Under the pieces are notes generated by a model that worked only from the letters and a program-made list of their open reading frames with translations, was not told the origin of the DNA and ran no database searches. A DNA stretch of 64,000 nucleotides, taken from contig JBJXHB010000401.1 of NCBI GenBank assembly GCA_046160725.1, forward strand, positions 1 through 64,000, in the 5' to 3' direction. The first letter of the stretch is position 1. Every line of letters begins with the position of its first letter. The position numbers and the translations under genes are program-made. Below are positions 42,901 to 51,745 of the stretch, one piece after another. Origin of the DNA: JBJXHB01 sp046160725 (lineage in GTDB: Bacteria > Pseudomonadota > Gammaproteobacteria > Burkholderiales > Burkholderiaceae_C).

Positions 42901-43517
42901 GCGCGGATGGTCCGGGCCAAGCCGGCCCCGGTGGGCAAAGGCTCGTCATGCAGGACGCAGGTGCCGCCGTTGAGCAGCGGCCCCCAGATCTCGAAGGTCG
43001 ACGCGTCGAACCCCAGCGGTGCGGCATGCAGGACGCGCTGTCGGGACGACAGGTCGGCATACCGGGCGCCCATGACCAGGCGCAACACCGCGCGGTGGCC
43101 GATGGCGATGCCTTTGGGCGTGCCGGTCGACCCGGATGTGTACATCAGGTAGGCCGTCTGATCGTTGCTGCCGCCATCGTTCGGCGCCGCGGCAGGCAGG
43201 GCCACTTCTCCTGGCGTATCCGACCAACTGGGCGCCAGCAAGACCGCCACGTGGTCCTGGAACCGGCTGGCCAGGTCAGGCTGGGTGATGACCAGCGTCA
43301 CGCCGGCATCGCGCAGCATGAAGTCAAGGCGGCTGGCCGGGTAGGTCGGGTCCAGGGGCAGGTAGGCCGCGCCAACCCTGAGGATGCCCAGGAGCGCCGC
43401 TATCAACTGCGGCCCCGCTCCAAAGCCAGGCCAACCACCTGGCCCGCCACCACGCCGCGTTGGGACAACACTTCCGCGAATTGCCTGGCACGCACCGACA
43501 AGGCCGCGTAACTGCAC
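36966..43517 (-). CDS. hybrid NRPS-PKS megasynthase, main part: A-PCP-KS-AT-ACP-aminotransferase
   Basis: Reading from about 43411 down, this frame encodes most of an adenylation domain (code DAFWLGGTFK, one change from the valine code DAFWIGGTFK), PCP (LGGHS), ketosynthase (HTACSTS with Cys750, VEAHGT, KSNVGH), malonyl-type acyltransferase (GHSVGEF and the HAFH motif), ACP (LGLDSLS) and a PLP aminotransferase of the glutamate-semialdehyde type (Lys1968 in [10 protein letters not shown]). No ketoreductase lies between AT and ACP, so the beta-keto group remains for amination. Numbering is that of this frame from 43517; its first 35 or so residues are out of frame with the true protein, whose N-terminus lies in the next entry. 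Correcting one lost base would give about 2422 residues. Confidence 0.9.
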   Translation of the reverse strand: MQLRGLVGACQAIRGSVVPTRRGGGPGGWPGFGAGPQLIAALLGILRVGAAYLPLDPTYPASRLDFMLRDAGVTLVITQPDLASRFQDHVAVLLAPSWSDTPGEVALPAAAPNDGGSNDQTAYLMYTSGSTGTPKGIAIGHRAVLRLVMGARYADLSSRQRVLHAAPLGFDASTFEIWGPLLNGGTCVLHDEPLPTGAGLARTIRAHGVTTAWLTAALFNAVVDDDPLHLQGLEQLLAGGEALSVSHVRRALAALAGMQLINGYGPTECTTFSTTWPVPADLPADARSIPIGRPITMTSAHVLSPSLELLPPGLVGELHVGGAGLAAGYVGRPDLTAARFVPNPFGTAGDRLYRTGDMVRHLPGGELAFVGRADSQVKIRGFRIEPGEIEAALLRHGAVQRCAVVARRDGSGGAARLVAYLVAASSRVPVDVLRRHLVDLLPAFMVPAAFMWIDALPITANGKLDHPALPTPSADRPDLLSPYQAPGTETERSVCAAYGDVLGLAGVGRDDSFFDLGGHSLAALRLLTLLAERGLGSISTTAFLQRPTPRQVAAALADAGPADAPAPGRRLVVPPTDLEAIAIVGMAARVPGAAHLEEFWSNLVAGVDSISHFAADELDPSLPAGLTSDPAYVRARGVLTDVEWFDAGFFGISPREAELMDPQQRVFLELCWECLERAGHAPDGCTVPVGVFAGMYNASYRERHLRHRPDLVDQLGEFQVMLANEKDYIASRVAWRLNLKGPAISVHTACSTSLVAVAQACQALRLHQCDMALAGGASIVCPPRSGYLYQEGAMLSPDGRTRSFDAEAGGTVFSDGAAVVLLKRLSDALADGNTIHAVIRGVGVNNDGREKASYTAPSVDGQAEVIAMALADADVSAASVSYVEAHGTATPLGDPIEIEALSRVFRAAQAHPGACAIGSVKSNVGHLVIAAGAAGLIKTAMALEREQIPASLHFRHAHPRLGLTGSPFVVVDQLRPWPRSDRIRRAGVSSFGVGGTNAHVVVEEAPVRAPSDEVAGPSLLQLSARTPQALAQAMSALAGRLSAEPSLAIADVAWTLQVGRSTFSHRACVVAHDAVEAAAHLRGEDTPWRATGSPGSHAREVALVFPGQGSQYPGMGRALYGTEVEIRRALDACALALAGHVGFDLLGLLFDDDTGALLPTERAQPATFALEYALARYWQALGVRPAVMLGHSVGEFVAATLAGVMSLPDAIRLVARRGALMQARPAGAMLAVRLAPLPLERRLHPALSIAAENAPMATVVAGPFAAIEALQAELEAEGIPARRLQTSHAFHSSMMDEAVEPFADAVRGITLHPPAIPIVSTVTGARLTDAQAQDPLYWARHLRAPVRFAPAVATCLARDPAPVMLEVGPRQSLCSLIRQTAAAMPVHTIASMGDRCADEPAALRMAAGRLWTLGIDLHLGSLDSRVRRQRLVLPTYPFQRQRHWVDATASADAAGPAPALDAAATTTRPHAPSRDPMPPIPAAPPPVAVAADRRPGLVDRLRRVFEDVCGQEIPTTASNVPFVELGLDSLSLTQVALQLKRQFKTNITFRQLMESQRTLDALADHLDRQLAPDGPAAGGAPQLMAAAAPSAASTVPAVAAAGLLREVIQQQMQLMAQQLHLLRGETAAASPAAPATAAAAVADSGSASAAWATGATSPADEAPAVPQSYDVKKAFGAIARIHTSPDGALTDRQRARLAAFIRRYVERTPKSKAYTEKHRPHLADPRVVNGFRPLTKEMAYQIVVERSQGARIWDLDGNVYVDALNGFGMNLFGWSPSFVQQAVRAQLDAGYEIGPQHPLAGVVAAQVCEMTGFDRAGLCNTGSEAVMGAVRIARTVTGRPLIVLFTGSYHGIFDEVIVRGTRTLRALPAAPGIMPSTAENVLVLDYGTDESLRIIRERADDIAAVLVEPVQSRRPDFQPAAFLRELRSLTQQAGSLLIFDEVVTGFRVHPQGAQGHFGIRADLATYGKVVGGGFPIGVIAGQRAFMDALDGGQWQYGDESIPTVGVTYFAGTFVRHPLALAAAHAVLAHLKAEGPALQAGLNATTADFARKLNATCAERGAPIEIRHFGSVWKIFFTEDHPLQDLLFGMMRSRGIHLLDHFPCFMTTSHSAPDVQAIATAFRESVAELQEGDFLPRRTMPAAIAFDANRPPVPGARLGKDAEGHPAWFVKHPDLPGKFVKVDA

Positions 43518-44233
43518 GCGCCACCATGCCAGGCAAGCGCAATGGCCTCAGGTGTCCGTTCGACCTGGATCTCGAACGTCGCATGCACCGTCGATGCCGT
43601 TGCATTCACAGGGGTCCGAGGGTTCCAGTCCTCCAGCAGCATCTGCCGCTGACCCGGTGACAGCATTGGCAGCCTATGCACGGACGTGTGCGGCGGTCCG
43701 GCCAATCCCTGGGCAAGCCGCAAGGCCGACTGCAGCAACGCGGTCAGCCCGGTCCGGGATGCATGGGTCGGCTCGAACCAGGCCTGCAAGTCGATGTCTT
43801 CGCCGCCTGGCGCGGCGACGACGACGGTCCATCCCGCTGCCGCGATGTCGACCCGATCATGATCGGCGAGGTCGCCGTCCCACCAAAGGCCGTCGCAGGC
43901 GCCCGGTGTTGCGGCAGGCTGCGCGATCTGGCTTGTTGCGGCCTTGGTCGAGGCGCGGACACGCTGAAGCCAGGACGCCACCGTCGCTGACTTTTCCAAG
44001 TCCGACTGGAGCGTCTGAGCCGGCGAACCCGCCCGTCCGAACCCAACCGTGATGCGGTCCTGGCCCAGACATCGATGCAATGCGAGCAACCAGCCGGCCA
44101 GTCGGCGCAGGCCTTCGGTATCCGGGCTGCTCTCCCGTGTCGAGTCGGCCTGGGTCCCATGCAGAGTCTCCAGCCCCACAGCTGCCGTGCGTGCGGCACT
44201 TGGTTCGCCGACGAAGAGGTCAAGCAGCCGCAT
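43403..44233 (-). pseudogene. 5' part of the hybrid megasynthase, separated by a frameshift
   Basis: This frame gives the N-terminal 276 residues. The first 190 or so look like a shortened, degenerate condensation-type region without an HHxxxDG motif; then come the C-A linker (MLLEDWNPRTP) and the start of the adenylation domain ([17 protein letters not shown]…VVGLALERG). It stops at 43403 just where the main frame resumes at [14 protein letters not shown]. Adding one G or C within the run at 43411-43416 (plus-strand GGCCCC) joins both perfectly. The gene is therefore either broken in this strain or contains a homopolymer sequencing error. I prefer the ATG at 44233 to the one at 44278, but neither has a strong ribosome site. 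Confidence 0.75.
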
Positions 44234-44302
44234 GCCCGACCCTTTCGAAGGAGAAATACAAACGGTGCGCCGCCGCATCGTGCCCTCTAGGCCAGCAGGG
44301 CA

Positions 44303-44545
44303 TCAGAATCCTGGCTGCAGGTAGCGGCAATGGCCTGCATCCTGAAGGCCCAAGGCCAGATGCCGCAGGCGCTGCAACGTCTGCAGCGGATGGGCATCCA
44401 GGTTGTGGGTCAGCTTGCGCGCTTGGTTACTTGAGAATGGCGCGGCCCCTTCTGGGCGAATGAACCAGGGCACCGTGTTGGCATGGGCTGCCGCACCCTG
44501 GCCGAGAGAAACAGGGTTTAGGACGGATGCAGATGTGGACGGCAC
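44303..44545 (-). CDS. short ORF resembling the N-terminal segment of cupin-like (JmjC-type) proteins
   Basis: The 80-residue reading has protein-like content in its last 55 residues (SSNQARKLTHNLDAHPLQTL…), which recall the segment KxRHNLxxHPLLxL that opens cupin_8/JmjC-like proteins. It ends before any Fe-binding HxD motif, so it is either a truncated remnant or an unrelated small protein. It lies 70 bases upstream of the megasynthase on the same strand and could be first in the operon. Its third-position GC is lower than that of its neighbours. The rest of the 415-base gap up to 44648 holds only an AT-rich patch near 44602-44625. Confidence 0.35.
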   Translation of the reverse strand: MPSTSASVLNPVSLGQGAAAHANTVPWFIRPEGAAPFSSNQARKLTHNLDAHPLQTLQRLRHLALGLQDAGHCRYLQPGF

Positions 44546-44693
44546 GGGCTTTGACGGTGGTGTCGGGGGCTCCAGGCGGAGCCCTTCTTGGCCAGGCGAT
44601 CTGTATCAAGTTGTATATTGAATTGTCGCTGCCTGCGCACCGAGTGGCATGCAGGAAGGCAGGGCACCCCCTCAAACGGGTGGAAGGGCTTTG

Positions 44694-45839
44694 GTGGTCT
44701 GCGTGATCTTTGGCGAGCGTCTATGGAGCCGGTTGAGGAAAGCGTGCCTCACGGTCGCCGTGCTCATACCGGTGGCGAATGTGGCTCTGGCCGAAACCCA
44801 GGCGCTTCGCCAGTCGGAGCCGCAAGCGTCCCCGAGTGACGTTGGCCCGCTGCCATTGGCGGTGCTGGGGGACTCGGACAGCCATGGTTACCAGGACACG
44901 CTGCGTATGCCCAGTGGCACGCACTGGCGCGGTGGGCCCTTCCGCGCACAGACATTTCAATGGACCGAAGTACTGACGGCGCTGCGCGCCGACCAGATCC
45001 ATCTTGGCCAGCGGGCTGTCTGGGGCGTGCACCCACGGTGGGCCCGTTTGCGCCACTTGGTCGGGCTGTCGGCCCGCACGCCGGCCAAGCTGGATCACAG
45101 CCACAATTTCGCGCAGGCAGGCGCCGAGTGCCGAGACCTGATCGACGGACAGATCGGCCAGGCGCCTGCGTTGGCGGCGCTGATGGACGAGCAGCCCGAT
45201 GTCTGGCGTCGGGGGATTGTGGTGATCAGGATCGGCATCAACAGTCTCGGTCAGCGCGACGTGCTGGAACGCCTGGCACGGGACCACCGGGACGGACTGG
45301 TCCAGGCGGTGATCCGCGACTGCCTGGCCCGGATACGACAGGCCGTGGCGGTGATCCGCGGCCACCAGCCCGGCACGCGCTTCGTGCTGGTCGGCGTTCT
45401 GAACAACGTCGACTGGCCCAAATACTTCGAGTACTGGCATCGTGCATCGGACATTGCGAACATCGAGCGTGGACTGGCCGCCTTCGACGCGGAGTTGCGC
45501 CAATGGAGCGAGGCTGACCCCCGAGTCGCATTCTTTGACGACCGATCCTGGTTTTCCCGGCGCTGGGGCAATCGTGGTGCAGATGGCGAGGTTGCCTACA
45601 AGTCGCTTCGCCTGGGCAACGGGTTTCAGGTGGTGCATGGGACCGGAGACGATCCGGGGCACTCCGTTCTGACTGATGGCCACGCCGGGGCGGTCTGGAA
45701 CGCGATGTGGGCACAGTCTTTGGTGGCATTGATCAACCAGCGATGGGGTCTGGCCGTGCGACCTATCTCAGAAGGCGAGATCATCAGCTTGCTTCGGATC
45801 GCACCCTCTCGTGCCGAGGCCCCCCGGGACCAGAGATGA
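44694..45839 (+). CDS. exported SGNH/GDSL-type hydrolase
   Basis: From the GTG at 44694 the protein has 381 residues with a signal peptide (RKACLTVAVLIPVANVALA). Block I (LGDSDSHG), a block III-like GINSLG and block V (DGH near the C-terminus) mark an SGNH esterase fold. In this context it may remove or add acyl groups on exopolysaccharide in the periplasm. The GTG is favoured by a GGAAGG site six bases upstream; the ATG at 44649 would add 15 residues before the signal peptide. Its stop overlaps the methyltransferase start (ATGA). Confidence 0.75.
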   Translation: MVCVIFGERLWSRLRKACLTVAVLIPVANVALAETQALRQSEPQASPSDVGPLPLAVLGDSDSHGYQDTLRMPSGTHWRGGPFRAQTFQWTEVLTALRADQIHLGQRAVWGVHPRWARLRHLVGLSARTPAKLDHSHNFAQAGAECRDLIDGQIGQAPALAALMDEQPDVWRRGIVVIRIGINSLGQRDVLERLARDHRDGLVQAVIRDCLARIRQAVAVIRGHQPGTRFVLVGVLNNVDWPKYFEYWHRASDIANIERGLAAFDAELRQWSEADPRVAFFDDRSWFSRRWGNRGADGEVAYKSLRLGNGFQVVHGTGDDPGHSVLTDGHAGAVWNAMWAQSLVALINQRWGLAVRPISEGEIISLLRIAPSRAEAPRDQR

Positions 45840-46663
45840 ACCTGTACGACCTGCGCCAACGTGCCAAGGCCTGGCTGCGCCATGCGCCGGGCATCTATCA
45901 GTGGCGGCATCAGGCCTATGTCCGTCGCTTTCATGACAACCGGCGGTCCAATCTGTTTCACGGCGTCTTCGACAGCTTTCAGGCCGCTGGCGAGTCGGCG
46001 CCGGACAACCGGCCGAGCGGCTATGACAACGCGCCGTCGGCCCGGCTGTACCTGGGCGATGCGTTCTTTCGACCCCACAGTTACGACTACCCCGCTGCAC
46101 TGTGGATGGCGCGGTCGTTCCAGGAGGGACTGCGCAGCGTCGCCGACCTGGGTGGCAGTGTCGGCATCAAGTTCTATGCCTTTCAGAAGCTGATGGACCT
46201 GCCGCAGGACGTGCGCTGGACCGTGATCGACGTCCCCGCGGTTGCCCAGTGCGGGCGGGAGGTTGCAGGTGCCCGCTCGGCGGGCCAGCGCCTTGACTTC
46301 AGTTCCAGCCTGGAGGTCTTGGATGACGTGGATGTGCTGCTGGCGTCGGGTGCGCTGCAATACCTGCCGCAGGGACTCGGCGAGATCCTGGCCGGCCTGC
46401 GGCGCAAGCCGCGCCGGCTGATCATCAACACGACACCGCTGCATGAGTCGTTGAGCTTCTTCACCCTCAACAGCATCGGAACCGCCTATTGCCCCTATCG
46501 GATCGGGTCCAGGCCTGAGTTCATGGCCCAGTTGGAAACCCAGGGCTACGCCTTGAGGGACGAGTGGCGCAACGATGGCAAACGGATGCGGCTGCCCTTC
46601 AACCCAGGGTATGACGTCGATGGCTACAGCGGCATGTGCCTTGATTTCGTCGCCGGCAGCTGA
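45836..46663 (+). CDS. putative methyltransferase, TIGR04325 family
   Basis: The 275-residue protein contains the family opening SNLFHGVFDSFQAA…GYDN, then a SAM-type glycine motif (SVADLGGSVGIKFYAF) and an acidic strand end (VIDVPAV). TIGR04325 proteins occur in surface-polysaccharide clusters and are presumed methyltransferases; acceptor and position are unknown. It is coupled to the SGNH hydrolase by a four-base overlap and precedes the export genes by 274 bases. Confidence 0.8.
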   Translation: MNLYDLRQRAKAWLRHAPGIYQWRHQAYVRRFHDNRRSNLFHGVFDSFQAAGESAPDNRPSGYDNAPSARLYLGDAFFRPHSYDYPAALWMARSFQEGLRSVADLGGSVGIKFYAFQKLMDLPQDVRWTVIDVPAVAQCGREVAGARSAGQRLDFSSSLEVLDDVDVLLASGALQYLPQGLGEILAGLRRKPRRLIINTTPLHESLSFFTLNSIGTAYCPYRIGSRPEFMAQLETQGYALRDEWRNDGKRMRLPFNPGYDVDGYSGMCLDFVAGS

Positions 46664-46752
46664 CCTGGAGCTCTGGCATATCGGGCGGCGTCGGGCATCA
46701 AACGGCTTCGGCCAACAGACCCGGGCGCAATTTGGGGCGATAGTGACTTCCT

Positions 46753-46764
46753 GTGCATTTGCAC
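46753..46764. repeat. short inverted repeat upstream of the export operon
   Basis: GTGCA-TT-TGCAC is a perfect inverted repeat in the 274-base gap before the export lipoprotein gene. It could be an operator, but no regulator was matched. A 14-bp perfect palindrome GGCGCCCGGGCGCC follows at 46860-46873. Confidence 0.35.
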
Positions 46765-46937
46765 GGCCGGTGGGCCCGTGCCCGCGGGGGGTAGCGCGCC
46801 TGTACAAGCCCTTAGACTCGACGATCCGGGGAGGTGCGCCAGGCGTTTCACGCTTGGGTGGCGCCCGGGCGCCCGCTGGCCAGGCTGGGGTCGGCTGCGG
46901 GTGGCGTTGGCGGCTAGGTGGATCGACAAGGGGATGC

Positions 46938-47576
46938 ATGATGAACATGAGAATGGTGCTTGCCAGTACCGGGAACCGGCTGTTCCTGGCGGTGGTCGCG
47001 GCGGCCTTGACCGCCGGTTGTGCCTCGGTTCGCCCCGACCTGCCACCCGCACCCCGCAGCGTCGATGCGCCGGACCTGCGCTACAAGATCGGGCCGCTGG
47101 ACACCCTGAGCATCGTGGTCTGGCGCAATCCCGAGCTGTCCGGCGCCGCGACGGTGCGACCGGACGGCTTCGTGTCGATGCCGCTGGTGGGTGAACTGCG
47201 GGCCGCCGGCAAGACGCCGGCTGAACTGGCGGCGGACGCCCGGGCCGCATTGTCCAAGCTGGTGCTGGACCCGGTCGTCAACGTGGTCCTGAACACCTTT
47301 CAGGGTGTCTATTCGGAGCAGATCCGGATCGTCGGCGAGGCGGCGCGACCGCAGGCGGTGTCCTATCGGCGCGAGATGACACTTCTCGACGTGATGATCC
47401 AGGTGGGTGGCCTGACCGACTTTGCGGACGGCAATGCGGCCATCCTGATCCGGGGTGCCGAGGGTGGGCGCCAGTACAGCATCCGCCTGCGTGACCTACT
47501 CAAGCGCGGCGACATTTCCGCCAACGTCGCGGTAATGCCGGGCGACATCGTGATGGTGCCTCAGAGCTGGTTCTGA
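46938..47576 (+). CDS. Wza-like polysaccharide export lipoprotein (XrtA/PEP-CTERM type)
   Basis: The 212-residue outer-membrane lipoprotein has a signal peptide ending in the lipobox LTAGC, a polysaccharide export domain (YKIGPLDTLSIVVWRNPELSG) and a SLBB domain (about 125-200). It resembles TIGR03027 and is shorter than E. coli Wza, as usual for this group. It probably forms the outer-membrane exit for the polymer, working with the chain-length protein encoded next. The ATG at 46938 has AAGGGG upstream; further in-frame ATGs follow closely. Confidence 0.9.
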   Translation: MMNMRMVLASTGNRLFLAVVAAALTAGCASVRPDLPPAPRSVDAPDLRYKIGPLDTLSIVVWRNPELSGAATVRPDGFVSMPLVGELRAAGKTPAELAADARAALSKLVLDPVVNVVLNTFQGVYSEQIRIVGEAARPQAVSYRREMTLLDVMIQVGGLTDFADGNAAILIRGAEGGRQYSIRLRDLLKRGDISANVAVMPGDIVMVPQSWF

Positions 47577-47638
47577 TGAGGCAGGATATGGCACCGAGCC
47601 CGCGGTTGCACCCCTGGCAGCAGGGCAGGACCTAGTCA

Positions 47639-49204
47639 ATGGAAGACGGCTCCAATCCGCTGCTGGTCGAGATCCGGCGCATCCTGCAGGTCCTGCACCA
47701 GCGGCGCTGGCTGGTTCTGGGCGTGGTCTGGGTGGCGGCCCTGATCTCCATGGTCGGCGTGGGGCTGATGAAGGAGCGGCATGAGGCGTCCGCCCGCATC
47801 TTTGTCGACACCCAGACGGTGCTGAAACCGATGTTGCGCGACCTGGCCTATCAACCGGACATCGACCAGCAGGTCCGCATGTTGGCCAGGACCCTGATCA
47901 CCCGCCCCAAGATCCAGCGCCTGCTGGAACGGCCGGACATGTCCGCGGCTTTCGACAATCCTGCCAACCCGGAGGCGGTGGTCAGTCGGCTGCTGGACCA
48001 GATCAAGATCGTGGCAGCCGACCGCGGCAACATCTACAACGTGACCTATCGCGACACCAACCTCAAGCGCGCTCGGCTGGTGGTGGAGGGCACAGTGGAC
48101 CTGTTCGTGTCGGCCGGGACTGACGTGAAGAAGAAGGACTCGGTCGAGGCCGGTCAGTTCATCGAGCAGCATATCGCCACGACGGAAGGCAAGCTGGTCG
48201 CTGCCGAGAGCCGCCTCAAGGACTTCAAAGTCCGCAACTTCGGCCTGACCGGCGTGTCGCCGCAGGACCACTTCGCCAGGTTGGGCGTGCTCTCTGAAGA
48301 GGTGACCCAGCTGCGCTCGACCCTGAGGGCCGCCGAGCAGTCCCGCGACGCCTTTCGCCGTGAATTGGCCGCGGAGGACCCCAGGCTGCCGGCCGAGTCT
48401 TTGCCGGGCGCTGCGCCACCGGTTGCCAACGAGCTGGACTTGCGCATTGACGCACAGCGGCGTCAGCTGGACGAGTTGCTGCGGCGCTATACCGATGCCC
48501 ACCCGGATGTGATTCATGCCCGGCAAGTGGTGACCCGGCTCGAGCAGGAGCGCCGCCAGGCTGCCGAACGACGTGCCAGCGAAGGCGAGAGAACGCGCGG
48601 CAATGCGGCCACCAGCCCGGTGTTCCAGCGGATCCGGATATCGCTGGCTGAGTCGGAGGCACAAGTTGCGTCCTTGAAGTCTCAACTGGCAGCCAAGTCG
48701 GGGCAGCTGGACGAGGCACGGTCCCGCGCGGGCAGGGTGCCGCAGGTTGAGGCCGAGTTGGCACAGCTGAATCGAGACTACGAGGTGGTGCGCAGGACCT
48801 ATGACCAGCTGGTCGCTCGCCGGGAGTCGGCGTCGCTGGGTGTCAAGCTGGACGAATCGTCCCAGTTGGCTGACTTCCGGGTGATCGAGCCAGCCCGTGT
48901 CACGCCGACGCCGGTCTTCCCGTCGCGCCTGCACCTGGGCCTGATCGGCCTGGTGGCTTCTATCGGTATTGGTGTGGCTGTGGCCTTGGGGCTCGAGAAG
49001 ATGCATCCGACCGTGCGTGGCGTACGGATGCTTGAGCAACTCTCCGGCCGGCCGGTCCTGGGCACGGTCGGCTTTGCCAGCACACCGGCTTGGGTACAGG
49101 CCAGCCGGCGTGACTGGCGTCGCCTGATCGTAGCGTCGGTGCTGCTTCTGGCATTGCAAGGGGCCTGGCTGGGTTGGCTGCTGGCTCGATCCGTTTCTCG
49201 CTGA
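47639..49204 (+). CDS. polysaccharide chain-length determinant (XrtA system type)
   Basis: The 521-residue inner-membrane protein has an N-terminal Wzz domain with a first membrane helix (about 25-45), a long periplasmic coiled-coil region (about 165-400, many heptad-like Leu/Ala/Gln/Arg stretches) and a C-terminal membrane segment (about 422-445), then a further hydrophobic end (about 498-515). The opening IRRILQVLHQRRWLVLGVVW resembles TIGR03007. It lacks a kinase domain, which is supplied by the next gene. It regulates polymer length and links to the export lipoprotein. Confidence 0.9.
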   Translation: MEDGSNPLLVEIRRILQVLHQRRWLVLGVVWVAALISMVGVGLMKERHEASARIFVDTQTVLKPMLRDLAYQPDIDQQVRMLARTLITRPKIQRLLERPDMSAAFDNPANPEAVVSRLLDQIKIVAADRGNIYNVTYRDTNLKRARLVVEGTVDLFVSAGTDVKKKDSVEAGQFIEQHIATTEGKLVAAESRLKDFKVRNFGLTGVSPQDHFARLGVLSEEVTQLRSTLRAAEQSRDAFRRELAAEDPRLPAESLPGAAPPVANELDLRIDAQRRQLDELLRRYTDAHPDVIHARQVVTRLEQERRQAAERRASEGERTRGNAATSPVFQRIRISLAESEAQVASLKSQLAAKSGQLDEARSRAGRVPQVEAELAQLNRDYEVVRRTYDQLVARRESASLGVKLDESSQLADFRVIEPARVTPTPVFPSRLHLGLIGLVASIGIGVAVALGLEKMHPTVRGVRMLEQLSGRPVLGTVGFASTPAWVQASRRDWRRLIVASVLLLALQGAWLGWLLARSVSR

Positions 49205-49215
49205 CGGCGCGCGCC

Positions 49216-50184
49216 ATGGGCATCATCGAGCAAGCAACGAAGCGCCTGGAAGAGCTCAAACGGGCCGGCATTGACGTGCCATGGGCGGCGGCAGGCGGTC
49301 AACCCGACGGATTGACCGCGACCCAGCCCGCACGACCCGCGCCGCCGGCGAAGGACGCATCCACCATGCACGCTGCCGAGGCCTTGGCCAGTGCAGCCAG
49401 GCCTGGTTCGGCCTTGGAGGATTCCAAGCCTGACGCGCGATTGGTGCGAACACCGCCCGGCAACATGATCGTGATCGACCTTCCGGCCTTGCACGATGCA
49501 GGCATCCTGGTGCCGGGTCAGGTGCGGTCGGCGCTGGCCGAACAGTTCAGGCACCTCAAGCGGCCTCTTTTGCGCAATGCCCGCAGCAACGCGGAGGGAC
49601 CCGAGCATCCCGGCACGCTGATCCAGGTCACCAGTGCACTGCCGGGAGAGGGCAAGACCTATTGCGCCATCAACCTGGCCATGAGCATGGCCATGGAGGT
49701 CGATACGGGCGTCATTCTGGTTGATGCGGATGTTATACGGCCCAGCGTGTTTGCCCGCCTGGGTGTCGAGTCCACGGCACCGGGCCTGCTGGACCTGTTG
49801 ACCCGTACCGACCTGGCGCTGCCGGATGCCTTGATTTCGACCAATGTGCCCAAGCTGACCCTGATGGGCGCTGGCAACCCGAGCTTGCGGTCCACCGAAC
49901 TGCTCGCCAGTGCTGCGATGGATCGCCTTCTGCGCCAGCTGGCCACCGAGTATGCCGACCATGTCGTCATCTTTGACGCGCCGCCCCTGTTGCTGACCTC
50001 GGAGTCGGTTGTTCTCGCGTCCAAGGTGGGACAGGTGGTGATGGTGGTGGAGTCCGGTGCGACCAGGCAGGACTCGGTCCGTGAGGCCTTCGTGGCCCTG
50101 AGGCACTGTCCGGTGGTGCTGTCGGTCCTGAACAAGTGCGACGAGCAGACCGGCAAGGGTCGCTACGGGTACTACGAGCGATGA
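49216..50184 (+). CDS. BY-type tyrosine autokinase (XrtA-associated)
   Basis: The 322-residue cytoplasmic kinase has a Walker A motif ALPGEGKT at 141-148, Walker A' VILVDADVIRPS, Walker B VVIFDAPPLL and a tyrosine tail GRYGYYER for autophosphorylation. It resembles TIGR03018. Residues 25-80 form a Pro/Ala-rich linker. It starts 11 bases after the chain-length gene, which supplies its membrane activator, and overlaps the next gene by four bases. The phosphatase domain fused to the hydrolase at 27470-28918 could reverse its phosphorylation. Confidence 0.92.
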   Translation: MGIIEQATKRLEELKRAGIDVPWAAAGGQPDGLTATQPARPAPPAKDASTMHAAEALASAARPGSALEDSKPDARLVRTPPGNMIVIDLPALHDAGILVPGQVRSALAEQFRHLKRPLLRNARSNAEGPEHPGTLIQVTSALPGEGKTYCAINLAMSMAMEVDTGVILVDADVIRPSVFARLGVESTAPGLLDLLTRTDLALPDALISTNVPKLTLMGAGNPSLRSTELLASAAMDRLLRQLATEYADHVVIFDAPPLLLTSESVVLASKVGQVVMVVESGATRQDSVREAFVALRHCPVVLSVLNKCDEQTGKGRYGYYER

Positions 50185-51740
50185 TGTCCCAGCGGTCTTG
50201 TGTCGCGCAGCTGGACGCTCTGGCCCGCCTGGGGCTGGCGACGATGCTTCGGCCCTTGCCACTGGCCATTGCCGCCGGTCTGGCCAACCCGGCACTGGCC
50301 CAGTCCTGGGTGACCCGTGCGACGCTGGACGCAGAGTCCACCGCCACAACCAACGGTGGGCGCGCACCCGCCGGGCAACAACAGCGCGACCTGGTTCTGG
50401 CCTTGCGGCCGACGTTGGCCATCCAGGGGGACGGGCCGGGCCTGCGGGTGCGGGCCTCGGTCGGGTTCGACGCGATGATTCATGCGCAGTCGGAGATCGA
50501 CCCGCAGTTTCTGCCCCGCGTGAACGGCGTCGTCAATGCGACCCTTGCTGAGCGGCTGCTGTTCGTCGACGCTGCGGTGGATGTGCGCCGGACAGCGGTC
50601 GACCCGTATGGGCCGCCCGCGGACGGTTTTGGTGTGCAGAACAGCCGCAACGCGACGACGCTGCGGCTCAGCCCTCATTTCACGCGTCCCTGGGTGGATG
50701 GGATGCGGTGGACGGTTCGACACGAGGCAACCTTTAGCCGATCCAGCGACGTCCGACAGGCCGACCAGCAGTCCGAAAGGTCGGAAGCCCGGATCGAGCG
50801 CCGGCCCGCGCCTTGGGGCGGGATGGTTGAACTGACTCGCCAGGAGGTCCAGAGCTCGGGCGCTGTCGAGAGCCAGTGGAGGGTCGAGTCAGCGCGGGCC
50901 GCGCTGGACGTGGCCGTGGGCGGCGACTGGGTGCTGGGTGTCCTCGGGGGCAAGGAACACAGCCGCTTTTCCCTCACGGCAGCGACGGACCACCGGCTCG
51001 GTGCCCGCTTGTCTTGGACGCCCAGCGAGCGCAGCCAGATCAAGGCGGAGTGGGAGAACAGGTTTTTCGGCTCTGGCTGGGACCTCGAAGTGCGACATCG
51101 GACGCCGATGTTGTCGCTCGCCATGCGCTGGAACCGAACACCCCAGCTGACCACCGGGTCGGCCGGTGCCGTTGCGGCAGGGGCCGATCTCGCCACCTTT
51201 CTGGATGCCATCCTGACCACGCGCAACCCGGACCCGGTCGCACGGGCGGTCCTGGTGGCCAGCCTGATTGCCAGCCGCGGGCTGGACCCCCGCGTGCCGG
51301 TGCCGACCGACGTGATGGCGGAGTATGCGCAGCTGCAATCCGGCCTGCAGCTGTCCGCAACCCTGCTCGGGACGCGCAACGTGGTTGCCGTCTCGATGTA
51401 TCGGCAGACCCTTGAGCAGCTGGTCCGGGACGGCAACCCGTTTGTGCCGGGCGCTGCTGCCGACAACCGCCAGCAGGGCGTGGCGGTGACTTTCAGCCGG
51501 CGGCTGACGCCGCGCCTGTCCCTGAACGTTCGTACGTCCTGGTCCCAGATCACTGGCCTGGGCGACCGAAGAGCCGACCAGACACGGACGCAGTCGCATC
51601 GTGCGGGTGTGGTCGAGACGGTGTCCAACCGCAGCCAGTGGTCGGCCGGGCTGCAGCTGGACCGGCTGTCCACCACGGTGATCGGCACCCAGGGCTATCG
51701 CGCTGCCGCGGTGTATGTGGGCATCCAGCATCGGTTCTGA
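50181..51740 (+). CDS. outer-membrane beta-barrel protein, PEP-CTERM system-associated (TIGR03016-like)
   Basis: The 519-residue protein has a signal peptide (MLRPLPLAIAAGLANPALAQS) and alternating beta-strand patterns throughout, ending in a C-terminal aromatic strand (AAVYVGIQHRF) as in outer-membrane barrels. It fits the TIGR03016 family encoded between the kinase and the ATPase in exosortase-type polysaccharide loci. The role is unknown; polymer secretion is suspected. The first of two ATGs (50181, 50184) overlaps the kinase stop. Confidence 0.85.
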   Translation: MMSQRSCVAQLDALARLGLATMLRPLPLAIAAGLANPALAQSWVTRATLDAESTATTNGGRAPAGQQQRDLVLALRPTLAIQGDGPGLRVRASVGFDAMIHAQSEIDPQFLPRVNGVVNATLAERLLFVDAAVDVRRTAVDPYGPPADGFGVQNSRNATTLRLSPHFTRPWVDGMRWTVRHEATFSRSSDVRQADQQSERSEARIERRPAPWGGMVELTRQEVQSSGAVESQWRVESARAALDVAVGGDWVLGVLGGKEHSRFSLTAATDHRLGARLSWTPSERSQIKAEWENRFFGSGWDLEVRHRTPMLSLAMRWNRTPQLTTGSAGAVAAGADLATFLDAILTTRNPDPVARAVLVASLIASRGLDPRVPVPTDVMAEYAQLQSGLQLSATLLGTRNVVAVSMYRQTLEQLVRDGNPFVPGAAADNRQQGVAVTFSRRLTPRLSLNVRTSWSQITGLGDRRADQTRTQSHRAGVVETVSNRSQWSAGLQLDRLSTTVIGTQGYRAAAVYVGIQHRF

Positions 51741-51745
51741 GCATC

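Noticed and set aside
46664..46937. Sigma-54 promoter before the export operon
   Set aside because: Several TGGC motifs occur, but none has a TTGC element at the required spacing.
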